From: Bacteroidales bacterium
GTDB taxonomy: Bacteria > Bacteroidota > Bacteroidia > Bacteroidales > Muribaculaceae
NCBI GenBank assembly: GCA_014800685.1
Contig: JAAVFQ010000030.1
Location: 1-64,000 of the forward strand
Length of the DNA: 64,000 bases
Direction: 5' to 3'
How positions within the stretch are numbered: the stretch's first letter is position 1; each line of letters starts with the position of its first letter. Below the pieces are notes generated by a model. That model was not told the DNA's origin and did no database searches. It was given only the letters and a program-made list of their open reading frames with translations. Position numbers and translations under genes: made by a program. Below, piece after piece: positions 54,797-63,400 of the stretch.

Positions 54797-57091
54797 ATGA
54801 AAAGAAGCAAATCTACTCACAGCACCTACCGCAATATCCGCTTTGAAAGGGGTATGGAGAATCAGTCTTATAATATTATAGGGCGAGCATCTTTAAAGGG
54901 TGGCCTCGCGCTTACCCTCACTTTACTTCCGGCCATCATGAAGGCACAAGAGCCTGCCGATTCACTCTATAATAACCTTGAAGAGATTGTAGTCACCGCT
55001 GATATTCCCGTGATTACGAATCATGATGGGAAGGTAAACTACAACGTTTCGGAAGACCCCTCTTCTACCGGCTCAACCCTCCTGGACATGCTGCGCAAAG
55101 TGCCTCTCATCACGATTGATGCCGATGAGAATATTAAAGTCAACGGTAACAGTGACTTCAAGTTTCTGATAAATGGTAAGGAGGAACCTGCTTTTAATCA
55201 GAACGCGAAACTGATTCTTAAGTCAATGCCCGCCACTTCAGTTGAGCGCATTGAGGTCATTACAGAGCCCGGATCCAAATATGATGCTGAGGGCTGTTCC
55301 GCCCTCGTCAATCTCATCACCGAGACCTCTCAGAGACGTGACGGCTACACCGCCAATCTTAGTCTGGATCTGAGCAAACAGATTGAGTCACTTTCCGGAC
55401 TTGCAAGAATGAAATATGGAAAGATCATAGCCGGAGTAAATGCATCCGTAGGGACTAATATCCCCTTCAAGAATCACTCATGGGCCGACAACAGCATTCT
55501 TCTGAACAATCCTGACGGAACGGAAGCATCAATTATGAAGTCTCATGCAAAGCAGATACAAGACTTTAATTTCGCCATGGCCGGACTAAATCTCTCTTAC
55601 GAACCGAACGATAGGAATCTCTTCACAATTAACGTGAACTACACCGGAATGGGAGCAGACATTGACTATAAGGAGGACTATTTGCTCAAGGACTTCAATA
55701 TGGGCACACAAACTTCCTACGATAGAATTCTCACAGGAGATGTGTCTGTTCTAAATCTTTCGGCCGGCATCAATTACCAGCACACTTTCGCTGATCATCA
55801 TATTCTTTCCGGAGCTTACCTCTATTCATTCGGCAATCAGAAAATGAATCTTGAGAACGACTTCTCCTATAAGCTTCCTCTCCCTTCGGCTCTCTACTCA
55901 ACACAGAATTCCAATAATATAACCCGCGAACAAACCATTCAGGCAGACTACTCTCTTCCTTTGTCTTCAGACAAGCATCTGTTTGAGGCCGGAGCGAAAG
56001 GAATTTTCAGGAATAACACCGGTTTCGGAAACGCGTCTGAAGGGAAAACACCAGAGGCTCAGAGCGAAGTCATGGCAAGCAGAGTCAGCCTTCTGCAGCA
56101 TCAGGAAATTGCATCCGCCTATGCTTCCTACACCGGACATTTCGGCAACCTGACTGCCAAAGGTGGATTACGCTTCGAGCATACGGAGACCAGACTACGC
56201 GACAGAGTAAAAGAGAATGGCTATTCATCTTCGCTAAACGATTTAGTACCCTCCGCGTCTCTCTCTTATTCCATTTCTCCATTGTCGCAACTAAGGATGT
56301 CATATCAGTGGAGTATTAACCGTCCTTCTATTTCCGAGCTGAATCCGTTTGAGGCGGTATCATTTGGTGGCATCACTCAAAAAGGTAATCCCGACCTCAA
56401 TTCGGTGGATAACCACAAGGTAGCGGTCTCATACTCAAATTTCGGCAACGTAGTGGGAGGGTCTCTCACCTTGCAATACACACGCACCAATGGCATGATA
56501 TCAGCCACCTATATCTCTACCCCCAATGGAATTATTCAGATGCCGATGAATATAGGACATTCTGACACTCCTGAGCTTTCCGCTATCTTCACATGGCAGA
56601 TAATAAACAGAATGAGCATAAACTTCAACGGCGCAGTGAGATATAAAGACATTAGAAGCAACCTCAACTCTAATCACGGCTGGGAGGGTAATTATGGCAT
56701 AAACTGGTCATACTCGCTTCCTTCCGGTTATAATTTCAATGCTTACGGAGGACAGGGAACGAAAAGCATCGGTCTTCAGACCACCTCATCAGAATGGCAT
56801 TATTACGGAATATCCGTATCTAAGAGCCTACTTGCCGACCGTTCACTGACGCTTTCGCTCAACGCAATGAATTTCTTTGAAGGCCGACAATCTTACCTGA
56901 ACATAATAGAGCTTAATCAAGGTGAGTCAAGACGCAACTGGAGCGCAAGCAACTGGAATGTGGGTGTCGGCATAAGCTGGAATTTCGGCTCAATCAAGAG
57001 TCTTGAAGAGAAACACACTCACCACGAAATTCTCAACGACGACGTGCAGAAAAATTCAAACTCCCAAGGATCATCGTCAATAGGCATTTGA
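54797..57091 (+). CDS. TonB-dependent-receptor-like outer membrane beta-barrel protein
   Basis: The 764 residues show a signal peptide (GGLALTLTLLPAIMKAQ), a short LEEIVVTADIPVITNHDG start, a plug domain (about 65-175: LLDMLRKVPLITIDADENIKV, INGKEEPAF, VERIEVITEPGSKYDAEG) and a long barrel with many aromatic-ended strands (about 180-745). The plug resembles the outer-membrane beta-barrel family related to TonB receptors rather than SusC; no carboxypeptidase-like repeat precedes it. The ATG at 54854 gives a more compact signal peptide and is an alternative start. The first gene of an operon with padR and pspC. Ligand unknown. Confidence 0.85.
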   Translation: MKRSKSTHSTYRNIRFERGMENQSYNIIGRASLKGGLALTLTLLPAIMKAQEPADSLYNNLEEIVVTADIPVITNHDGKVNYNVSEDPSSTGSTLLDMLRKVPLITIDADENIKVNGNSDFKFLINGKEEPAFNQNAKLILKSMPATSVERIEVITEPGSKYDAEGCSALVNLITETSQRRDGYTANLSLDLSKQIESLSGLARMKYGKIIAGVNASVGTNIPFKNHSWADNSILLNNPDGTEASIMKSHAKQIQDFNFAMAGLNLSYEPNDRNLFTINVNYTGMGADIDYKEDYLLKDFNMGTQTSYDRILTGDVSVLNLSAGINYQHTFADHHILSGAYLYSFGNQKMNLENDFSYKLPLPSALYSTQNSNNITREQTIQADYSLPLSSDKHLFEAGAKGIFRNNTGFGNASEGKTPEAQSEVMASRVSLLQHQEIASAYASYTGHFGNLTAKGGLRFEHTETRLRDRVKENGYSSSLNDLVPSASLSYSISPLSQLRMSYQWSINRPSISELNPFEAVSFGGITQKGNPDLNSVDNHKVAVSYSNFGNVVGGSLTLQYTRTNGMISATYISTPNGIIQMPMNIGHSDTPELSAIFTWQIINRMSINFNGAVRYKDIRSNLNSNHGWEGNYGINWSYSLPSGYNFNAYGGQGTKSIGLQTTSSEWHYYGISVSKSLLADRSLTLSLNAMNFFEGRQSYLNIIELNQGESRRNWSASNWNVGVGISWNFGSIKSLEEKHTHHEILNDDVQKNSNSQGSSSIGI

Positions 57092-57115
57092 TTTAAATAA
57101 ATTCAATAATCATCT

Positions 57116-57442
57116 ATGCAATCCGAGACAACTAACTCTAAATCTCAGATGCGGAAAGGCATTCTTGAGTATATCGTTCTTTTAATTCTTAAAAAGAAAA
57201 AAGCGTATCCGTCAGAAATCATTCAGATACTTAAAGAGAGTGATTTTATCGTAGTGGAGGGTACTATCTACACTCTTCTCAACCGACTCAGGAAAGAGGG
57301 GAAACTTGATTATGAATGGGTGGAATCCACTGAAGGACCTCCGCGAAAATATTTCGTACTGACAGAGAGCGGAAGTTCAGCCCTGTCGGCGCTTGAAAAG
57401 GAATGGACCACCATCATTAAAGTCATAGACTCACTTACTTAA
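57116..57442 (+). CDS. PadR-family transcriptional regulator
   Basis: Winged-helix repressor of 108 residues: MRKGILEYIVLLILKKKKAYPSEIIQIL forms helices 1-2, then the recognition segment VVEGTIYTLLNRLRKEGKLDYEW and the wing ESTEGPPRKYFVLTESG, all typical for short PadR (PadR-s1) proteins. It is encoded between an outer membrane protein and a PspC protein and probably represses the operon through the inverted repeat at 54731-54759. The last codons overlap a 12-base match to the inverted-repeat element end (57430-57441). Confidence 0.93.
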   Translation: MQSETTNSKSQMRKGILEYIVLLILKKKKAYPSEIIQILKESDFIVVEGTIYTLLNRLRKEGKLDYEWVESTEGPPRKYFVLTESGSSALSALEKEWTTIIKVIDSLT

Positions 57443-57457
57443 CAATTAACTTATAAC

Positions 57458-58519
57458 ATGAAAAAGACCTTCACTATAAATATTGGCGGATGCCCGTTCA
57501 CCATCGACGATGATGCATACGCCCTTCTCCGGAATTATCTCGATACTCTCCAGCACGCCTTCGAGCTTTCGGAAGAAGACAATGAGCTTCTCACAGACAT
57601 AGAGATGAGAATGGCGGAGCACTTTACTCAAGAGACCGACTCAGGCAGGAAAATAATCACTTTTACCATGGCTGAGGATGTGATATCACGTCTTGGGCGC
57701 CCGGAGGAGTTTATTGACGCGGAAATACTTGAGGAGGCCAGAGGGGAAGAGACTGACGCTTCCCGGCAGAATTCAGCCACACCTCCAAATTTCTCTACCG
57801 AAAAGGATAGATCTCAAATCAAACATCGTCTCTATCGCGACCCGAGAGGAAAAATTCTTGGAGGCGTCTGCTCAGGTATAGCAGCTTACTTCGACATAGA
57901 CGTTATTTGGGTAAGGATAGCGGTCGTAGCCTCCTTCTTCCTTTCGGCCTCCGTAAGCATACTATGCTATTTTATACTCTGGGCTATAGTGCCGGTGGCC
58001 AAGACACCCTACCAGTTTATGGAGCTGGAGGGGAATAAGCCTACGCTCACCAACATAGGGAAAACCGTTACGGACGCCTTCCGCACTCCGGCTCCCGGCG
58101 AGACTCCTACGACCGGCTATTCTTTCATCAACGGCTGCATGAAATTCGTAGGATTTCTCGTCAAATTCCTTATGGTGCTTTTAGCCCTTATAGCAGCGCC
58201 GGTGCTGATAGCTCTGGGAGCCGCTCTTGTAGCCTGTCTGGCTGCCCTGTTAGCATACGCAGTAGCAGGAACCGCATTGCTTCCGCTTGATATTTTTTCG
58301 GGCTACCTTCCCCTCTCAGCAAGTCCGTTTGTCATTATATTGGTAGCAATAGCTGCAATCCTTGCCATAGGTATTCCATTTGCAGTTCTCGTAGCAATAA
58401 TGATAAATACCTACCGCCAGCGCACTATACTCTCTCCGGCTTGGGGAATGGTGCTCGGCATTCTCTGGATAGTGTCACTGGCAGCCTGCTGGATCTTTAA
58501 TATGGTCTATCTTTCATAG
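57458..58519 (+). CDS. PspC-domain membrane protein
   Basis: Inner-membrane protein of 353 residues. A cytoplasmic N-terminal domain (about 1-95, with IGGCPFTIDDDAYALLRNYLDTLQ and EMRMAEHFTQE) seen in many Bacteroidota PspC proteins is followed by the PspC domain (KHRLYRDPRGKILGGVCSGIAAYFDIDVIWVRI, about 125-190). Four or more membrane segments follow (about 225-350). PspC proteins sense or respond to envelope stress. The gene starts 15 bases after padR. Its stop abuts the stop of the convergent TIGR02757 gene with no base between. Confidence 0.9.
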   Translation: MKKTFTINIGGCPFTIDDDAYALLRNYLDTLQHAFELSEEDNELLTDIEMRMAEHFTQETDSGRKIITFTMAEDVISRLGRPEEFIDAEILEEARGEETDASRQNSATPPNFSTEKDRSQIKHRLYRDPRGKILGGVCSGIAAYFDIDVIWVRIAVVASFFLSASVSILCYFILWAIVPVAKTPYQFMELEGNKPTLTNIGKTVTDAFRTPAPGETPTTGYSFINGCMKFVGFLVKFLMVLLALIAAPVLIALGAALVACLAALLAYAVAGTALLPLDIFSGYLPLSASPFVIILVAIAAILAIGIPFAVLVAIMINTYRQRTILSPAWGMVLGILWIVSLAACWIFNMVYLS

Positions 58520-59296
58520 TTAGAGTCGGTTAGACTCTATTCCGATACCGAAAAGGGCGTAATCGAACAGACACGGATCTTCGGGATTAATAGTCCGCAA
58601 CGTGTCGGTCAGTTCGATGACGCTCTTTTTGTCATTGGCTTTCCTCTCTAAAAGCCCAAGTTCACGCGACACATTTCCCACATGAACATCAAGAGGAATA
58701 TAGAGCTTACTCTTAGGAATAGAATTCCATACTCCCATGTCTACTATTCCATCGTCTCTTACGAGCCATCGCAGGGCCATATTGAATCGTTTCAGAGAGG
58801 TAGTGGAGAAATTCAATGGCAGACATCTGGAACATTCCTCTCCCCCGTTTGCCTCCGTAATGACTTTTTGCATCTCCTCGGCGAGAAACCACGAAGGGAG
58901 TGGCTTAGAGGCGCTTTCAATGTTTTTGCTGAAGGCATCAAGAGAGCCATGTTTGAGATATATTTCCCTTAATCCCTTGAGAAAATGCTTAAGATGTCTG
59001 CCGAAAAGAGTGCGGTGAATATTCATATCATCAGGCAACTCCCGGAAAGCTCCTTCAGCCATGAAAGCGTATGGCTGGCCATCCATGAGCTGTAAAAGTC
59101 GCTCTATGTCGCGGCAAATCATCTTACGATTGCCCCACGCCATAATTGCCGACAAAAGAGCGGCTATTTCAATATCTCTGACATCTGAAAACCGTCTGGG
59201 AAACTGGACAGGGTCTTCGCCGATAAATGCCGGTGAATTTATGCGTTCAGCCTCGCTCCACAGAAGGACGGCTGTCTCTTTATCTATTTTATTCAT
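58520..59296 (-). CDS. TIGR02757 family protein
   Basis: Bacteroidota protein of 258 residues of unknown function. Recognisable family segments are SPAFIGEDPVQFPRRFSDVRDIEIAALLSAIMAWGNRKMI near the N-terminus, LPLNFSTTSLKRFNMALRWLVRDDGIVDMGVW, and DVHVGNVSRELGLLERKANDKKSV with the final DPCLFDYALFGIG. The second half resembles helix-hairpin-helix DNA glycosylase folds, a link made for this family; catalytic residues cannot be assigned. The ATG at 59296 is chosen because the frame extension to 59419 runs through the promoter and a repeat fragment. Confidence 0.88.
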   Translation of the reverse strand: MNKIDKETAVLLWSEAERINSPAFIGEDPVQFPRRFSDVRDIEIAALLSAIMAWGNRKMICRDIERLLQLMDGQPYAFMAEGAFRELPDDMNIHRTLFGRHLKHFLKGLREIYLKHGSLDAFSKNIESASKPLPSWFLAEEMQKVITEANGGEECSRCLPLNFSTTSLKRFNMALRWLVRDDGIVDMGVWNSIPKSKLYIPLDVHVGNVSRELGLLERKANDKKSVIELTDTLRTINPEDPCLFDYALFGIGIESNRL

Positions 59297-59300
59297 CGCA

Positions 59301-59308
59301 CAAAGATA
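59301..59308 (-). promoter_or_regulatory. -7 box directly before the TIGR02757 gene
   Basis: TATCTTTG on the minus strand lies only four bases before the ATG, so the transcript could be nearly leaderless if this box is used. No TTTG is found 20 bases upstream. Confidence 0.45.
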
Positions 59309-59324
59309 ATAAATTTTACGCAAA

Positions 59325-59385
59325 GAAGTGAGAAAAATTAATGTACACATATATAACGAAGTAAGTGGGGAGATTTTTCCGGAAC
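59325..59385 (-). mobile_element. Decayed fragment (copy E) of the inverted-repeat element
   Basis: AAGTGAGAAAAATTAATGTA, then AACGAAGTAA and a GGGGAGATTTTT block, correspond in order to the first 60 or so bases of the reverse complement of copy D (AAGTGAGAAAAATTAATGTA, AACGAAGTAA, TTTTGGAGATAATTT). The other end is not recognisable. Confidence 0.6.
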
Positions 59386-59464
59386 AATTCTCTTGAAAAC
59401 TGGCACCCTGCGTTGACATTTTTTGGGGGATAGGGTCTTAATCGGGTCTTAATATTCCCTGAGG

Positions 59465-59496
59465 TTTGCTCCATAAAAAAAAAATAGCTAACTTCG
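59465..59496 (+). promoter_or_regulatory. Bacteroidota-type promoter of the lipoprotein-ruvA-sprA genes
   Basis: TTTG (59465-59468), 20 bases, TAACTTCG (59489-59496, one mismatch in the -7 box). The ATG at 59558 follows after about 55 bases of leader. Confidence 0.75.
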
Positions 59497-59557
59497 CAGT
59501 TCTAAAACATAGAGAGAAGGAGACTCTTCTCCCGGACCGAACTTCTTAAAGATATAA

Positions 59558-59872
59558 ATGAAAAGACTTATATACCTTATCCCGCTCCTTGCCATGCTGG
59601 CTGCCTGCAGCGGCATAGAACGCTCGGAAGAAGCCACCGCTGACGTGACAGCGGCTCAGATAGAAGGACGCGAAGAGGCCCGAAAATTTCTCAACAGGCC
59701 GTGGAAGGATACTCTTGAGCTTCAACGTCAGCTTATGGAGTCACGCGCGAAAAAAAGCGTCTACGAGATGAAAAACCAGCCCGCTCACGCAGCTGCCTAC
59801 GACAGTGCTTTTGTCAGCACTCTCCGCACCGTAAGGCCTGAACTGGCTAAAGAACTGGAGGGCTCCAAATGA
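59558..59872 (+). CDS. Small lipoprotein of unknown function
   Basis: The 104 residues begin MKRLIYLIPLLAMLAACSGI, a signal peptide with the lipobox LAAC. The mature part is about 87 residues, charged and mostly helical (AQIEGREEARKFLNRPWKDTLELQRQLMES), with no Cys besides the lipidated one. I do not recognise a family. It overlaps ruvA by four bases, so it is translated together with ruvA and lies just upstream of sprA. Confidence 0.8.
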   Translation: MKRLIYLIPLLAMLAACSGIERSEEATADVTAAQIEGREEARKFLNRPWKDTLELQRQLMESRAKKSVYEMKNQPAHAAAYDSAFVSTLRTVRPELAKELEGSK

Positions 59873-60450
59873 TAGATTATCTCTCAGGCAACATTGCCGA
59901 GGCCTCACCGGCTGTGGCAGTGATAGAATGTGCCGGAGTGGGATATGAGGTAAACATCACTCTTCTTGATTTCCCACAGCTACAGTCTGCACAGACAGCC
60001 CGCCTATATATTCATGAATCCATTCGTGAGGATGCCCACGTGCTCTTCGGCTTTCTAACGAAAAGAGCACGCGAACTCTTCCGTCTGTTGATAGGAGTCA
60101 GCGGAGTAGGGCCTAACACCGCACGCCTTATTCTCTCTGCCATGACTGCCGACCAGGTGGAGAGCAGCATAGCGGGAGGCAACGATGCTGCCCTCAAAGC
60201 AGTAAAGGGCATCGGAGCAAAAACAGCCCAAAGAATAATTGTAGACCTCAAGGATAAAATAAAAGTGGCTGACTCTACGTTAATAAGCAGTCAGCCTGTG
60301 GTCTCCGAGGCCTACGAAGAGGCGCTTGCCGCTCTCACTACGCTCGGATTTAATCCTGTGCAGTGCCGCAAGGCTCTCAATAAGATTTTCTCTGAAGGGA
60401 AAGCATCCTCGACGGAAGAGGCTGTAAGACTGGCCATTAAGATGCTATAA
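59869..60450 (+). CDS. ruvA: Holliday junction branch migration protein RuvA
   Basis: Junction-binding subunit of RuvAB (193 residues, usual length). The order is an OB-fold domain (about 1-64, DYLSGNIAEASPAVAVIECAGVGYEVNI), tandem helix-hairpin-helix motifs (LLIGVSGVGPNTARLILSAM and LKAVKGIGAKTAQRIIVDLKDKI), then the C-terminal RuvB-binding three-helix domain (EEALAALTTLGFNPVQCRKALNKI). Its neighbour sprA is a frequent companion in Bacteroidota. Confidence 0.97.
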   Translation: MIDYLSGNIAEASPAVAVIECAGVGYEVNITLLDFPQLQSAQTARLYIHESIREDAHVLFGFLTKRARELFRLLIGVSGVGPNTARLILSAMTADQVESSIAGGNDAALKAVKGIGAKTAQRIIVDLKDKIKVADSTLISSQPVVSEAYEEALAALTTLGFNPVQCRKALNKIFSEGKASSTEEAVRLAIKML

Positions 60451-60493
60451 GGCTATTTCACCTCCTAACCAACTCTTGCACTGCTGAATAGTG

Positions 60494-63400
60494 ATGGTGC
60501 TTAAGACAAAGAAACGATTTTCCCCATTAGCCTGCGGAGTGCTTATAGTGGCTCTGCTGGCTACTCTATTGTCTTATGCCCAATACTCCAAGACATCGAT
60601 TACGGCTCCTCCTCCCTCTAGGCCTTACATTGCACCGACCGATACGACAGGAAGACATCTGTCTGCTACAATGCCCTCACCGGTAAAAAAGACTCTTCCC
60701 GAGCAGTATGATGATTACAAGCCCGGCGAGTATCCGGCAGACCTCCGCACTCCCTCAAATATTTCCACTAATGTGGTCTATGACCCCGAAGCCGGCATGT
60801 ATGTCATACATACGAAGCTGGGCGAGCGTGACATCGTGACTCCATATATGATGAGCAGCGATGAATATAACGCCGTGGCCAATCGCTCTGAAATGTGGAA
60901 TTATTTCCGCCAAAGAAATTCCGAGAATTACGAAAACAAGGAGAAACAGCCCTTTAACATTCTTGACATGAACTTCGCTCTCGGGCCGCTCGAAAAGATT
61001 TTCGGCCCCGGCGGAGTGAGACTCACCACCTCCGGCTCCATTCAGCTATCGCTGGGAATAAAAAGCAATAAGACTGACAACCCGGCACTCTCTTTGCGTT
61101 CGCGCCGCAAGACCTATTTCGACCTCAACAATAAGATTCAGGCCACTATACAGGCGTCCGTAGGCGACAAGATGAAGTTTAACATGAGCTACAATACTGA
61201 CGCTACCTTTGATTTCGACTCAAAGAATCTTAAGCTCGCTTATGAGGGTAAGGAGGATGAAATAATCAAGAATATCGAGGCCGGAAATGTCAGTATGTCC
61301 ACCGGGTCGAGCCTAATCCGAGGAGGTACTGCCCTTTTCGGTGTCAAGGCTAAAATGCAATTCGGCAAGCTGACTCTTACGGGCCTTGTGTCTCAGCAGA
61401 ATTCGGAATCTAAGACCATCAGCACATCAGGAGGCGTCCAGACCACGAAATATTCTATTAAGGCTGACGACTACGATGCGAACAGGCACTTTTTCCTTGC
61501 GCAATATTTCTATGACAATTATGATGATTTCGCTTCCAGACTCCCATACGTATCCTCTGGCGTGAATATCACCAGAATAGAAGTCTGGGTGACCAATAAA
61601 AGTGGGAATTACAACGAGACAAGAAACTTCGTAGGATTTCAAGACCTTGGAGAAAGCAGCAGGCTCGGAAACTCTTATTGGCAGCCGGATGCCTCGGTCC
61701 CCGTTCCCTCCAACCTTTCCAATAATCTTCTTGACATAGTTAAGACTGATTACCCTGATGCGCGAAATATTAATCAGGTGACTCAGGCCTTACAGCCCCT
61801 CTCTGCCTATGGCATATCGGGAGGCCGTGATTATGAAAAAGTAGAATCAGGACGACTTCTGAAATCCACAGAATATACCCTTAACCCCACTCTGGGCTAC
61901 ATATCTCTGAAGTCGGCACTATCAAGCGATGAGGTGCTCGCCGTGGCCTATGAATATACCTATCAGGGAAGGGTATATCAGGTGGGCGAGTTTTCCGGCG
62001 ACATAACTAACACGTCTCAGTCTCTCTATCTCAAAATGCTTCGCGGAACGACCATTTCGCCTCAGCTGCCGATGTGGAAACTGATGATGAAGAATGTCTA
62101 TTCTCTTGGCGCTTATCAGCTTTCAAGCAATAAGTTCAAGATGAATATCAAGTATCTGAGCGACACTACCGGTACGGAAATCGTATATCTTCCCGTAGGC
62201 CCTATCGCCAACAAGCCTTTGCTTCAGGTTATGAATCTTGACCGCATTGACTCCAATCAGGAGTCAAATCCGGACGGATTTTTCGACTATATCGAGGGCT
62301 ACACTGTGCTTTCTCAGCAAGGCAAGATCATTTTCCCCGTAGCCGAGCCTTTTGGTCGCAACTTGGAAAAGAAGATTGGGGATGCCCGACTTGCGGAGCC
62401 TTACGTCTATAAAGAACTTTATGACTCTACACTCGTAGTGGCCCGCCAGTTTGCCGACAAAAATAAGTTCTCTATTGAGGGAGAATATCAAGCTTCAAAC
62501 GGCGCTACAATCCGCCTTAACGCCATGAACGTACCCAGAGGTTCCGTCGTGGTAATGGCCGGTGGCACCGTGCTCACGGAGAATAGTGATTACACCGTGG
62601 ACTATGCGATGGGTATCGTGACAATCACCAATCAGTCGATTATAGACTCCGGAACAAACGTCAGCGTTCGCCTTGAAAATCAGTCCATGTTCTCCATGCA
62701 GAGAAAGACTCTTGTAGGACTGGATGCTCAGTATAAGTTCAATAAGAACTTCACGCTGGGAGGTACCCTTATGCACTTTTCCGAAAAAGCTCTTACCGAA
62801 AAAGTAAATATCGGAGACGAGATTATCAATAACACAATGTGGGGACTCAACCTTAACTATTCCACACAGTTCAACTGGCTGACAAATCTTCTGAATCATA
62901 TCCCCACCATTAATGCCTCGGCTCCTTCATCACTCACTATCAACGCAGAGTTTGCACAGCTTGTGCCCCACAAGCAGCAATCGGGCACCAACAAGGGTTC
63001 AAGCTATATAGATGACTTCGAGTCCACTCAGACGGGTATTGATATGCGCTCGCCCTATTCTTGGTTTCTTGCCTCTACACCCTGGGATGGTGGTAGCAAT
63101 CCTCTTTTCCCGGAAGCCTCTCTCTCCAACAATGTAGACTACGGAAAGAACCGTGCCCTTTTGTCATGGTACTACATAGACAGGATTTTTACTCAACGAA
63201 ATTCCTCTATGCTCCCCGGATATCTCAAAAATGACCTTCATCAACTCTCTAATCCTTACGTGCGCGAGGTGAGGGTCAGCGAAATTTTCCCTTACAGAGA
63301 ACTGGTCTATGGCGAGTCAAACACCATTCAGACGCTGAATCTCTCTTTCTACCCCTCCGAGAGAGGTCCCTATAACCTTGATGCCGAAAATATTGATTCC

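Noticed and set aside
59297-59419. N-terminal extension of the TIGR02757 protein
   Set aside because: The extension is made of the element fragment and the -7 box and lacks family similarity.
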